From contig OZ242009.1 of NCBI GenBank assembly GCA_965204715.1, positions 2,914,001-2,978,000 of the forward strand: DNA of 64,000 nt. Reading direction: 5' to 3'. The number at the start of each line of letters is the position of its first letter. Positions within the stretch are counted from its first letter, which is position 1. This document shows, in pieces, positions 19,182-27,930 of the stretch. The stretch is from CATOSP01 sp965204715. GTDB taxonomy: Bacteria; Chloroflexota; Dehalococcoidia; Lucifugimonadales; UBA3495. Under the pieces are notes generated by a model. That model had not been told where the DNA came from, ran no database searches, and saw only the letters and a program-made list of their open reading frames with translations. The position numbers were made by a program, and so were the translations under genes.

Positions 19182-19214
19182 AAAAGGAGGGCGCCCGACC
19201 GCAGCCGGACGCCC
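19182..19214 (-). terminator. terminator-like hairpin, minus strand
   Basis: A 9-base stem with one mismatch (19189-19197 with 19206-19214) is followed on the minus strand by TTTT (19185-19182). It sits 50 bp beyond the stop at 19264 of the decayed Ig-like gene and is probably that gene's original terminator. Confidence 0.5.
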
Positions 19215-19263
19215 CCGCTCTTGGGGCCAGTGAACCCAGGGGCTTTCGCCCCGTGTGGGCGGG

Positions 19264-19890
19264 TTATCCCGCGACGGCGCAGCTCAGCGGCGACGCTTCG
19301 CTGCTCTCCTTGCTCCCGTCGGAAAGCTTGTACACCGCCTTCACGCTGATGCTGGCCTCCTTGCGCACCTGGCAATCGCCGGATTTGCTCACCGACGTGC
19401 TGCCCACGAGCCTGGTCTGCCCGCTCTGGCCGTCGGGCAGCGTCAGGTCGTAGTCGTAGGCTTGCAACTCGCCGCCCGACCACTCCGGGGCATCCCACCG
19501 GAAGGCCACGCGCTCCGTGGTCGCCGTGCAGCTCAGGTTGGCCACGCGGGGCGGGCCGCCGGCCCTCAGGCTCGGCCGGGGCCTCGATCACCTGCACGTT
19601 GAAGGCGTCGCTGACCCGGTTGCCGTCGGCGTTCTGGGCCGTTACCCGGACGGTCGCCCAGCCCGGGGCCACCCCGGTCAGCGTCAGAGCGGACCCGTCG
19701 GAGTGCGCCGACGCCCGGCCCCGGCAGTCGTCCAGAGAGGCGGCGCTGATGGTCAGAGCGTCGCTGTCGGCGTCGTGGAACACCCCGTCCAGGGCCACTT
19801 CTGGGTGGCGTCCGCCTCCAGGCCCAATACGTCGGGCAGGCTTTGGGCCGCCACCGGCGCGGTCTTCACCGTCACCGTTAAGGATACTCT
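19264..19890 (-). pseudogene. decayed secreted Ig/cadherin-like protein fragment
   Basis: Three reading-frame pieces form one protein tail. Piece 1, about 19878-19803, reads LTVTVKTAPVAAQSLPDVLG. Piece 2, about 19800-19575, reads VALDGVFHDADSDALTISAA then GVAPGWATVRVTAQNADGNR. Piece 3, 19545-19264, reads MANLSCTATTERVAFRWDAP and ends SSEASPLSCAVAG. The first two resemble repeated Ig- or cadherin-like domains of large bacterial surface proteins, and the last a fibronectin-III-like domain. Two single-base shifts and the lack of an N-terminus make it a remnant. Confidence 0.6.
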
Positions 19891-19957
19891 GAACAAGTTG
19901 GAGTTGGTGTGGCATAGTATGGCTGGCAGTCTCGATTTGGGTCAAGGGCGAGATAAG

Positions 19958-20098
19958 ATGGACCAACCGGCGTTCTCCGATCTGGAATACCAGAGCAAGA
20001 AGCGCAAGACCCGCCGGGAACAGTTTTTTGGAGCGGATTGACGTCCTGCTTCCCTGGCAGAGGCTGGAGGAGCGGATCCGTCCCTTCTACCCCAAGGC
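19958..20098 (+). pseudogene. IS5-type transposase N-terminal fragment
   Basis: MDQPAFSDLEYQSKKRKTRR begins at ATG 19958. After REQF an extra T shifts the frame; the other frame continues LERIDVLLPWQRLEERIRPF then YPKAGR. This is the N-terminus of an IS5/DUF772-type transposase. The homology ends where the oppositely oriented IS630 fragment begins, so one element interrupts or replaces the other. Confidence 0.65.
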
Positions 20099-20700
20099 CG
20101 GACGGGCATCGGCCAGCAACTGGGTGGAGGTCTCGCCGAAACAGACCACCGGCCTCTGCGGGTCATAGGGTTCGGCGTAATGGTCCAGCACGTCCTCCAT
20201 GTGGGCCACGAAACCGGCGCTCACCTCGGGAATGCACCACTGCTTCCTCTGCCACGGCTTGAGGGCGTTTTTTTGAGATGCCGGCGCACGCTCTCGTGGG
20301 ACAAAGACGTAACCAGTCCCAATTCCACCGCCTTGCCCGCAAGGGCCCGCAGCGTCCAGTGGTCATATCCATCGGGAGCCGGGGTGCAGGCCAGGGCGAT
20401 GAGACGGGCCCCGGCCCGGTCATCCAGCTTGCGGTACCGGTTGGCCTGGGGCCGGTCCTTGAGCACTCCGTCCAGGCCGTCCTCCGCGAAACGCCGCTTG
20501 ATGCGGTATACGCTGGACTCGGCCGCGTCCAGAGCCTGGGCCACCTTGGGCGCAGACCAGCCCTCGCTGGTCTTGAGCAGGATGCGGGCCCGCGTAGCAA
20601 CTCTGGCCGGACTCCTGCCAGCCCGCACCAGACGTTCCAGCCGGTCACGTTCCTCCGGGGTGAGCCTGACCGCAAACTTCTCTCGAACCATACCGGGCAC
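20099..20700 (-). pseudogene. IS630-family transposase, truncated and frameshifted
   Basis: From 20700 the minus strand codes MPGMVREKFAVRLTPEERDR, a helix-turn-helix region (SAPKVAQALDAAESSVYRIK) and LVTSLSHESVRRHLKK. At a run of seven As near 20273 the frame must change to continue NALKPWQRKQWCIPEVSAGF, then YAEPYDPQRPVVCFGETSTQ. That last stretch holds the position of the first catalytic Asp of the DDE domain, here apparently Gly-Glu. The rest of the DDE domain is missing at the junction with the IS5 fragment. Some IS630 relatives use programmed frameshifting at A-runs, so the shift alone need not mean decay, but the truncation does. A palindrome AGTTGCCGGCAACT lies upstream at 20715-20728. 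Confidence 0.75.
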
Positions 20701-20761
20701 CTCACAACAACACCAGTTGCCGGCAACTATACCACCTACGCCAGGAATCCAGCATCACCCC

Positions 20762-21238
20762 CTAAAACAGGTTTGACTGAGGACTAGCCTCAGCCGGAAT
20801 CGCATTTTGGGCAATTGTGTATGGTGTTGCCGAGGCTGGCGCATGGCCCATGTGTGAGTAGGAACTCCCTATTTGAGGATCCGGTAATTTGACCAAGTTA
20901 CCCTTGCTCGCCAAGCGTTTAATGGCAGAAGCAATGAGATGGTCGTTTGACTTCGGAGACAGCCGGGGTTGCTTCAATCGGTCTTCCATTGGGGAAAACA
21001 CCCGTATACTTCGCATGGAGACTTGGCTGAGAGAAAGAGCGTATTGATACTGAGTTCTACTAACCCACTTGAGATTGAGGGATTCAAACCATCTCATTAC
21101 GGATTGTTGGGTACGCCAAATGCTGTAACGTCTCACCTGATTATGCAACGTTCTCTTTAGCCGATAGAGAGGTTGTCGGCATATCCGCTTCAACAATGGA
21201 AGCACAAACGTCTTACCACACCACCCTGTAACAACCAA
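20762..21238 (-). CDS. hypothetical protein in low-G+C insert
   Basis: An open frame of 158 codons (MVVTGWCGKTFVLPLLKRIC...) in a stretch clearly poorer in G+C than its neighbours, between an IS630 remnant and a DNA methyltransferase gene. I recognise no family, motif or ribosome-binding site. It is basic and has no clear membrane segment. It may be a piece of foreign DNA without a working gene. Confidence 0.2.
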   Translation of the reverse strand: MVVTGWCGKTFVLPLLKRICRQPLYRLKRTLHNQVRRYSIWRTQQSVMRWFESLNLKWVSRTQYQYALSLSQVSMRSIRVFSPMEDRLKQPRLSPKSNDHLIASAIKRLASKGNLVKLPDPQIGSSYSHMGHAPASATPYTIAQNAIPAEASPQSNLF

Positions 21239-21342
21239 TCACACCGCAATCCAACCTGACAGGAAGCTGTGTTCCTTGAGCCACTGCACGATGTTATCGT
21301 CAATCGGAATCATGCTTCCCTTGCGCATCCAAGGAAGTGCTT

Positions 21343-23088
21343 CTAGTCCGCGGCCGCGGCCTGCTGGTAGCCGTGTTGGGCCACGTGCATGGCGATCTGT
21401 TCGTTGGCAAACTCGACTGCTTCGTAAAGGTCTATCAGTTCGCTCTTGTCGTTGACCCACAGCAGGCCGTTCAGCTCATTGTGCTCCCGCAACTGCTCCA
21501 GGGTCAGCTTGTTGCGCTTGATGCCGTTGCAGGTGCGGTGGAGCAGGGCCAGGTTGTAGAGTTCGTCGTTGCCCTGCTTGCCCTCGCTGGCCCGGCGGGC
21601 ACGGATGTGGTCCACCTCAAGCAGGGTATCGTCGAGGCTGCCGTTGGGACGGCGGGGCAGGTAGCCGCAGCCCCAGCAGACGGGGCCGAACCGGTCGATG
21701 AGCAGCTTCTTGGCGTCTTCCTTGGGGACGCGGCCCGACCAACCGGCGGTCTGGGCGCTGGAGCGTCTCCCCCGGCGGGGCGGGCGCAGGTCGTGGTGGG
21801 GCGCCGGGTCCTCGTCGTCCCGATCCGGAAGCTCGTTGGGGCCAATGGTGCGGGAGACCGCTTCCTGCAACTCAGTCTGGTGGACGCCGAGGGCGTTACG
21901 GGTGGCGTCGGTCATGTCCGCAAGTGCGTAACCGTTCAGGTAGAAGCGGCGCTTGAGCATGGTCCAGGAGCGGTAGGCCATGTCGCAGGCTATCCACCGG
22001 CGGTCCAGTTTCTCGGCGGCGACGGCGGTGGTGGCGCACCCGGCGAAGATGTCCAGCGCCACGTCGCCGGGGTTGCTGCTGGCCTTGATGATGCGCTCGT
22101 ACAATTCCAGGGGCTTCTGGGTAGCGTAGCCGGTGCGTTCCCTGGACTGGGACTGGATGGGGTTGATGTCGGTCCACAGGTCTTGCAGCGGTATGCCGGG
22201 CATTTCGTCGAGATAGCGTTTATAGCTGGGAACTCCTCCCGGCCTGGTTTGAACGATACGTCCCTCTGCGATCAGTTCATCCATGCGTTCCCGGCTGTAA
22301 CGCCAATAGCGGGTCACTCCCATTACTTCATATTGCGGATTGCCCTTATCCGCACCGCCTGGCCCCGTGAGATTATCCAGGCGATACCTCCTGTTTGTCT
22401 CCGGTTCGACGTACTTGTAGAAATTCTCGATGTACTCAGGGTCGTAGTCAGTGTAGACGGGGTTCCATGTCCACTTGCTCGACTTGGTGTAGAAGAGGAG
22501 ATTGTCGCTGATGCGCCCGTGCTGGCGGCGTCCCTGCCGGGTGTCGCTGTGGGCGCTGGAGCGTTTCCAGATGATTTGGCTGCGATAGTTCTCCGCACCG
22601 AAAACTGCGTCCATGAGCAGACGGAGGTAGCTGTTGGCGTGGTCGTCGCAATGGAGGTAGATGCTGCCGGTGGGCTTGAGGACGCGGTGACACTCGAGCA
22701 GCCTGACGGCCATAAAGCAGATGTAGGCTGCTTCGTTCTCGGTGGCGGCGTCCTCAACCGCCTGAATGACGGAGAAGACCTTGGGGTAGTCGTCCTCGAT
22801 GTTGGCCTTCCATGCGGGGTGGACGTTGGCGTCCCAGGTCCAGACGTCCTTGACGCTGGTGCTGCCGATGCCCTCGTTGTGGGGGACGCCGTGGGCCTCG
22901 GCCAGAGCCTTCTCCTCGGCGTATTCGTTGTCGGTGATGGGCGGCCTGGGCCTGCCGGTGAAGGTCTCGTTGGCGGCAAAGGGCGGGTCAATGGCGATCA
23001 GGTCGATGCACTCGTTGTTGAGGGCGCGGAGGAAGCGGAGATTGTCCATGATGGCCAGGGTGCGGTTGGCAACGTTCAGTTCTGTCAT
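21343..23088 (-). CDS. DNA methyltransferase with C-terminal HNH nuclease domain
   Basis: A 581-residue predicted site-specific DNA-methyltransferase fused to an HNH domain. The N-terminal half has the amino-methyltransferase catalytic motif DPPF at residues 34-37 and the later SAM-binding block GDVALDIFAGCATTAVAAEK, i.e. the beta-type order also seen in type III Mod subunits. TGYATQKPLELYERIIKASS is typical of this family. The last 130 residues carry a zinc-HNH nuclease: CWGC, EVDHIRARR and LLHRTCNGIKRNK. The start at 23088 (MTELNVANRT) has GGAGG seven bases upstream and is preferred to a start 21 codons earlier. No separate restriction gene adjoins; the HNH part may be the cutting activity, or this could be a phage-type or solitary enzyme. 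Confidence 0.88.
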   Translation of the reverse strand: MTELNVANRTLAIMDNLRFLRALNNECIDLIAIDPPFAANETFTGRPRPPITDNEYAEEKALAEAHGVPHNEGIGSTSVKDVWTWDANVHPAWKANIEDDYPKVFSVIQAVEDAATENEAAYICFMAVRLLECHRVLKPTGSIYLHCDDHANSYLRLLMDAVFGAENYRSQIIWKRSSAHSDTRQGRRQHGRISDNLLFYTKSSKWTWNPVYTDYDPEYIENFYKYVEPETNRRYRLDNLTGPGGADKGNPQYEVMGVTRYWRYSRERMDELIAEGRIVQTRPGGVPSYKRYLDEMPGIPLQDLWTDINPIQSQSRERTGYATQKPLELYERIIKASSNPGDVALDIFAGCATTAVAAEKLDRRWIACDMAYRSWTMLKRRFYLNGYALADMTDATRNALGVHQTELQEAVSRTIGPNELPDRDDEDPAPHHDLRPPRRGRRSSAQTAGWSGRVPKEDAKKLLIDRFGPVCWGCGYLPRRPNGSLDDTLLEVDHIRARRASEGKQGNDELYNLALLHRTCNGIKRNKLTLEQLREHNELNGLLWVNDKSELIDLYEAVEFANEQIAMHVAQHGYQQAAAAD

Positions 23089-23431
23089 CTCCCGTCCTCC
23101 GGGCCGGGCCATTGTCCGCCAATTATAATGTCCCCCTGGATAGTCAAACAACTTGCCATTGACACCGTGTGTCGTCCCGTTTTATGCGGTCCGGCCAACT
23201 AACCACTAATCGCTGACACCTGCCCCTTGCCGGGCCCGGACGCATTTCCCTATCATGTCCTGTACTTGTCAGCCTCGGCCTGCCGCCCTGACCGGGATCC
23301 GGACCGCCGTCGAGGTTCTGGAATATCTCATGTAAGTAAAACGTTGGATATGCTCCAATCCCCACGGCAGGTTCAGATGTCCGCAAAAATGAAATTTCCC
23401 CCGGCAATCCGGCCCGCCAGCGAGAGGTCCC

Positions 23432-24136
23432 ATGACTCAAAGACCAGCCTCCCCAGGGACGCCCACCAAGCAGGACAAGTTCCCCGCGAATCCCCCCAGG
23501 GACGACATGCAAAACCCCATCCACCTCCATGACCCGGGACACCAGGCCGTCCTGCGCCGTCATTTCGGAAACCCCGGCACAACCATCGTCTTGGGCGAAG
23601 TCCCCGTTGGCTGGAACCCCCGCCAGCGCCGGGGAGTCCGCGTCCCCGACCTGCTCATCGCCTTCAACATCGACCGGCCGCAGACCATCGAGCAGCAGGG
23701 TTTTTCGATAGAGGAGCTGGGCAAGCCGCCGGACTTCGTGCTGGAGATAGCCTCCCCCACCACCGGCCGGAACGACTACACGGCGAAGAGGGAGGACTAC
23801 GCCAGGTTCGGCATTCCCGAATACTGGCGTTTCGATGCTTCCGGCGGCAGATACTACGACGCCGCTCTTGCCGGAGACCGGCTGATTGAGGGCGCATACC
23901 AGCCCGTCGAAATCATCCAACTGGAAGCGGGCCGACTCCATGGCGCAAGCCCAGTCCTGGGGCTGGAACTGTGCTGGCAGGATGGCCAGCTGCACTGGTA
24001 TGACCCGGCGCAGCAACGTTATCTGCCCACCATAGATGAAATGGACGAAGAACGCATCGCGGAACGGCGGGCAAGGCTGGCCGCCGAAGAGCGAATAAGG
24101 GAACTGGAAGCCGAGAACCGGCGGCTGCGTGGTTGA
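23432..24136 (+). CDS. Uma2-family (DUF820) nuclease-like protein with coiled-coil tail
   Basis: A 234-residue protein of the Uma2 family, which has a PD-(D/E)XK nuclease fold and is often expanded in Chloroflexota and cyanobacteria. Diagnostic parts: VRVPDLLIAFNI (Asp of the PD motif), PPDFVLEIASPTTGRNDYTA (the ExA-type active site) and KREDYARFGIPEYWRFD. The C-terminus (about 200-234) is a charged helix, ERIAERRARLAAEERIRELE, probably a coiled coil. The ATG at 23432 has GAGAGG upstream; an ATG at 23507 (MQNPIHLHDPG) is an alternative. True function unknown. The 280-base gap before it has only a TTGACA at 23159 with no clear -10. Confidence 0.85.
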   Translation: MTQRPASPGTPTKQDKFPANPPRDDMQNPIHLHDPGHQAVLRRHFGNPGTTIVLGEVPVGWNPRQRRGVRVPDLLIAFNIDRPQTIEQQGFSIEELGKPPDFVLEIASPTTGRNDYTAKREDYARFGIPEYWRFDASGGRYYDAALAGDRLIEGAYQPVEIIQLEAGRLHGASPVLGLELCWQDGQLHWYDPAQQRYLPTIDEMDEERIAERRARLAAEERIRELEAENRRLRG

Positions 24137-24171
24137 GCAGCTTTGCCGGAAGCAATGATGGGGCGGACTCG

Positions 24172-24444
24172 TTATCCTTCGGCCAATGCCATGAAAGCGC
24201 CTATGCCTGCGGTTACCAAGCCCAACGCCATGCTCCAGCCGCCGACCAAGAGGATGGTTCCCGGTATATACGTTCCTGTTACCGCTACAGCAACCATCAG
24301 GAAGAGGGGAATGAGGAACATGGCGCTGGCTATCGAGCTGTTGGATTCTATCCGGGCTGCGTTCTGCCTGGATGCTGCGAGCAACGCCGGGTTGCTACCA
24401 GGATTCCGAATAGTGCTGCTATGGCATGCCAAGCCAGCGGCCAT
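24172..24444 (-). CDS. small membrane protein, hypothetical
   Basis: A 90-codon frame ending in two clear hydrophobic segments, AMFLIPLFLMVAVAVTGTYI and TILLVGGWSMALGLVTAGIG. The first 40 residues look non-coding, so the real start may be further in. No ribosome-binding site stands out. It lies on the same strand as, and downstream of, the VOC - HpaB - LLM genes, whose last stop is at 24513. Confidence 0.35.
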   Translation of the reverse strand: MAAGLACHSSTIRNPGSNPALLAASRQNAARIESNSSIASAMFLIPLFLMVAVAVTGTYIPGTILLVGGWSMALGLVTAGIGAFMALAEG

Positions 24445-24512
24445 CCTTTAACGGCCGCTGGCGATTGTCCGAAGGAAGGGGGTTCCCAGTTTATGGGCCA
24501 GTTGCCCACCGC

Positions 24513-24992
24513 CTAGTCGTCGGCCACGCCGGCGGGTTCCTCCAGCTTGCGGGGGAAGTTGCCCTCGAAGAGGCCCTTGCCTTCCTGACGGTCCCACTGG
24601 GCACTGGGAGCCTCGTAGTAGACCTCGATCTCGTTGTCGTCCGGGTCCAGCAAATAGACGCCCAGGGACAGGCCGTGGTCGCCGATGCGCTGGATGCGGA
24701 CGTCGTTTTCCTTGAGCCGGTTGTAAAGCTCCTGAAGGTCCTCGAAGGTCTCCATCTGCCATGCCATGTGGGCCTGTCCGACCCTGGAGTGGTCGGGGCC
24801 GCCGGAGTCCATGCCGATGGCGCGGATGGCCAACTCGTGGGACTTCTCGGTGTCGGCGGACATGAATACGGTGCCGCTGGCGGTCCGCTCCATGACGGTC
24901 AAGCCCATGACGCGGGTATAGAAGTCCAGGGAACGGTCCAGGTCTCTGACGCGCATTACCAGGTGGCCCAGTCTCATCGGTGTGTAACCCAT
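24513..24992 (-). CDS. VOC-superfamily protein, extradiol dioxygenase-like
   Basis: A 159-residue vicinal-oxygen-chelate protein. Two beta-alpha-beta-beta-beta modules are visible: MRLGHLVMRVRDLDRSLDFY TR and, in the second, VGQAHMAWQMETFEDLQELY. Likely metal ligands are the His of GHLV, the His of AHMAW and the Glu of EIEVYYEAP, as in catechol-2,3-dioxygenase-like enzymes. GGAGG precedes the ATG. It is the last gene of the LLM - HpaB - VOC set, so ring opening of a hydroxylated aromatic or a related step is likely, but the substrate is not known. Confidence 0.82.
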   Translation of the reverse strand: MGYTPMRLGHLVMRVRDLDRSLDFYTRVMGLTVMERTASGTVFMSADTEKSHELAIRAIGMDSGGPDHSRVGQAHMAWQMETFEDLQELYNRLKENDVRIQRIGDHGLSLGVYLLDPDDNEIEVYYEAPSAQWDRQEGKGLFEGNFPRKLEEPAGVADD

Positions 24993-25070
24993 TGTCGTAC
25001 CTCCAGCAATTTTGGGTTCCGGGAAAGTACTCCCGTTGGAGAGGGGGATATCCTGGAAGTCCGCCTATCC

Positions 25071-26519
25071 CTACAGATCCAGGAACTCGCGGACTCTCTG
25101 CTTGAAAGGCTCCTTGTCGTAGTTAGTGTACAACGATATGGAGTTGCGGACAGGGTTGCCGCCGAACATCCGCTCGTAGAGCACCTGCCGCCCGCTGAAT
25201 GCGCTGCAAGATGCGTCCCAGGCCAGGTGGAACAGCTTGGCCCGGTCGCGGGCCGTCGCGGTGTCCGTAGCCAGGTACTGGTTCACCTCGTCGGCGATGG
25301 GGGTGTCGAAATCGGCTTCGGAGGGCAGAGCCATCAGGCTGCTGGTGCCCAGCATCTGGACGATCTCCACCATTCGCGGATAGACGGAGCGTCCGAACAG
25401 GGTGCGGCCCGCCCGGATGGAGGATACGGCAGGGCACATGACGCCCCACTGGTTGGGGGCGGCATCGGCCTCTGAAGCCCGGAGGCACGACCTAAGCATA
25501 TCCCGCTGGGTGATAAGCTCGGCCACCTGCTCCTGCACGTGGGGGATGGTGCCGGAGCCGAGGGTGTCCACTATCAGGTCGGCTAGGCCGAGCATGAACT
25601 CGGCCTTGACAACGCACCGGGTCAACACCTGGTGTCCCGTGTGAGTGTCGGACTGAGTGCCGGCGGCATAGCCGTTGCAAAGCTCCACGTTGCCAAGGAG
25701 GAAAACCCGCTCCCAGGGGACGAAGACGTTGTCGAAGAACACCACCGAGTCCATCTCCTCGAACCGGGACCCCAGGGGATGGTTGAAGTGGGAGCGGCCC
25801 AGGTCGAAGCTCTCCCGGCAGAGGAACTTCACGCCGGGAGTGTCGCAGGGGATGGAGAAGGAGAAGGACTGCCGCCAGTCGTTGTCGTCCAAGCGGTGGG
25901 CCGCGACCGGGTAGATGGCAATCTCGTCGGATATGGGGCCGAGGGTGGCCAGGACGCGGCTGCCCCGGACGACGATGCCGGAGTCGCTTTCCTTGACCAC
26001 GGTCAAGGCCACCTGGTCGCTGAGGGTATCGGCGGCGTTGGGGGTGCGGCGACGCTGGAGGTTGACCAGGGCGTGGGTCAGGGCAATGTCGTTCTCCCGG
26101 ATGAACTCGTGATAATCGAGCACGTTCCGCTCGAACTCGGGCCGGTCCTGGGCGAAGTAACCGGATGCTCCGGCCCAGGCGGAAAAGATGACGTTCAGGA
26201 AGTCCGGGGAGCGTCCCATCATCCCGCAACTGGCCCATGCCCAGTGGGTCATCATGTCCCGCCGTAGTTCCAGGTCCTCGATTGTTCGAGGGATGAGGTA
26301 GGACAGCCCGACGGGATCGCCGGTAGTTGGGGAGGCGAAGGTCATTTCCTCACGCAGCGCGGCGTCGTGCTGCATGTCGTACAGGGCGGCGACGGACTTG
26401 ACGCCGCCGCGGAAGGCCGGGTGGATGGTCACATCCTCCACGAGTTCCCCGTCAATCCAGACTTCGCGAGGGTGGTCGCGCAGTCCCTTTATGTATTCCT
26501 GTCCTGTGCGTGCTGGCAT
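25071..26519 (-). CDS. HpaB-family 4-hydroxyphenylacetate 3-monooxygenase oxygenase component
   Basis: A 482-residue FADH2-dependent aromatic hydroxylase of the HpaB/PvcC family. Evidence: the N-terminus TGQEYIKGLRDHPREVWIDG, the signature CGMMGRSPDFLNVIFSAWAG and the flavin-domain text VVFFDNVFVPWERVFLLGN. I see none of the iron-sulphur cysteine pattern that would point to the related 4-hydroxybutyryl-CoA dehydratase. Such enzymes need a separate flavin reductase (HpaC type); none is adjacent. It lies between an LLM flavin oxidoreductase and a VOC dioxygenase-like gene on the same strand, with gaps under 80 bp, so the three probably work on one phenolic compound. GAGGTGG precedes the ATG. 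Confidence 0.9.
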   Translation of the reverse strand: MPARTGQEYIKGLRDHPREVWIDGELVEDVTIHPAFRGGVKSVAALYDMQHDAALREEMTFASPTTGDPVGLSYLIPRTIEDLELRRDMMTHWAWASCGMMGRSPDFLNVIFSAWAGASGYFAQDRPEFERNVLDYHEFIRENDIALTHALVNLQRRRTPNAADTLSDQVALTVVKESDSGIVVRGSRVLATLGPISDEIAIYPVAAHRLDDNDWRQSFSFSIPCDTPGVKFLCRESFDLGRSHFNHPLGSRFEEMDSVVFFDNVFVPWERVFLLGNVELCNGYAAGTQSDTHTGHQVLTRCVVKAEFMLGLADLIVDTLGSGTIPHVQEQVAELITQRDMLRSCLRASEADAAPNQWGVMCPAVSSIRAGRTLFGRSVYPRMVEIVQMLGTSSLMALPSEADFDTPIADEVNQYLATDTATARDRAKLFHLAWDASCSAFSGRQVLYERMFGGNPVRNSISLYTNYDKEPFKQRVREFLDL

Positions 26520-26576
26520 GGCCGTCCACCTCGACTTGCCGGATGCGCCGCTTGCAGGCGGGTCTGGCCTGTGGGG

Positions 26577-27629
26577 TTACTTGAACTCCGGCATTACCTC
26601 TTCCGTCAGGAGTTTCAAGCTCCGCTGCACGGCTTCCTTGGGGAGAAAGCCGCCGGGGTTCAGCTCGGCAGTGATGCCGGTGATTCCAAGCATTTCCCGG
26701 AACTGGTGCAGCTTGTCCACCACACGCTCCGGGCTGCCGAAGACAACCCTGGTCTCCAACAGGTCCTCGTAAGTCGCATTGGCGAGGCGCTCGTAGCGGG
26801 CCTGGCGTCTTCCGGCGGTCTCGGTGCCCTCGCGTCCGTAGGAGTATTCGAAGAGTTCCCGTTGCCGCCTGAAGAACGCCTCGATGCTCTCCTTGGGTTC
26901 CTCGATTGCCTCGGAGTCGCTGGGCGCGAGATACATGGGGAAGCGGACGTTGATGTCCCCGCCCTCCCCGGGATGGCCCGCGGCCTGCCATTCCTCCCGG
27001 TACTCCATGAGATTGGTCTTCAGGTCCTCGACGTCCATCGCCCGCAGCCCCAGGAATATCGGGTAGCCCAGGCGACCGATGCGCCCGAAGCTGTCTTCGC
27101 TGCTGGCGGCGATGCGCACCTTGGGATGAGGTTTCTGGTATGGCAGGGGAGAGATGGAGGCGTTGGTAATGGTGTTGTACTTGCCCTCGTATGAGAAGGT
27201 CTCGCCGGACCACGCCTGGAGGATGATGTCCAGAGCTTCCTGGAACCGCTCCTTGCTCTCGCCGTAGTCGATGCCCATGATGTCGTAGGCGCGGACATTG
27301 CCGCTGCGCCCAACGCCGAACTCGAAACGGCCCTCGCTAATCTGGTCCACCGTCGCCGCTTCTTCGGCGATGCGCAGCGGGTGGATCATGGGCAGCACCT
27401 GTACCGCCATGCCGACCCTGAGCCGCCTGGTGCGAGTTGCGATGGAACTGGCAACGACTATAGGGGCGGACAGCACCGATCTGGCCGGGGCGAAGTGGGC
27501 CTCGCCCAGCCATACGGTATCCAAGCCCAGCTCTTCCGCCAGGTCAACCTCCTCCATTGCCTCGCGGAAGGCTTCCTGGTGGGATTCCGCGCGGCCCATC
27601 GTGAAGTCGCAGTTTATTCCAAAGTCCAT
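26577..27629 (-). CDS. LLM-class flavin-dependent oxidoreductase
   Basis: A 350-residue bacterial-luciferase-like monooxygenase with a TIM-barrel fold. It begins MDFGINCDFTMGRAESHQEA and has EELGLDTVWLGEAHF, MIHPLRIAEEAATVDQISEG and GRFEFGVGRSG, all typical of the family. It probably uses reduced flavin to oxidise a small organic molecule. It is the first gene of the set leading into the HpaB and VOC genes; GAGGTG lies before the ATG. A second family member is at 32670. Many paralogues of this family are a known trait of SAR202-type Chloroflexota. Confidence 0.9.
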   Translation of the reverse strand: MDFGINCDFTMGRAESHQEAFREAMEEVDLAEELGLDTVWLGEAHFAPARSVLSAPIVVASSIATRTRRLRVGMAVQVLPMIHPLRIAEEAATVDQISEGRFEFGVGRSGNVRAYDIMGIDYGESKERFQEALDIILQAWSGETFSYEGKYNTITNASISPLPYQKPHPKVRIAASSEDSFGRIGRLGYPIFLGLRAMDVEDLKTNLMEYREEWQAAGHPGEGGDINVRFPMYLAPSDSEAIEEPKESIEAFFRRQRELFEYSYGREGTETAGRRQARYERLANATYEDLLETRVVFGSPERVVDKLHQFREMLGITGITAELNPGGFLPKEAVQRSLKLLTEEVMPEFK

Positions 27630-27818
27630 TTTTCACCTCGTCATGCGCGAGCCTGTGAGATAGGGCGCGACACGGGACCTCGGGGCCAAGCCACCGGATC
27701 CTATTTCTCTACTCAACAGTATATCATTTCCAGCCAAGGGTCAAGAGAGTTTGTATTATCGACAGATTGGGTAGAGATATTACCTGAATTCGTCGCACAC
27801 TGCACGGCAGGGCGAGGA

Positions 27819-27849
27819 TTGACAGGCATCGGCCTGCCTGGTGTATATT
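27819..27849 (+). promoter_or_regulatory. putative promoter with inverted repeat in spacer
   Basis: TTGACA (27819-27824) and TATATT (27844-27849) are separated by 19 bases, slightly long. The spacer contains AGGCA-TCGGCC-TGCCT, an inverted repeat. It would transcribe the BNR-repeat gene starting at 27931. The rest of 27630-27930 shows no gene. Confidence 0.5.
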
Positions 27850-27930
27850 GCCTGCAATCTGCCGGGGAGGCTGGAGACCGGGACCCGACCCGGCGATGCT
27901 ATACAGACTCCAACCAGGGAGGTAAGGGAG

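Noticed and set aside
21337..23202. Plus-strand open frame of 621 codons opposite the DNA methyltransferase-HNH gene
   Set aside because: The minus strand has all methyltransferase and HNH motifs; the plus frame is repetitive Val/Gly-rich text with no family features.
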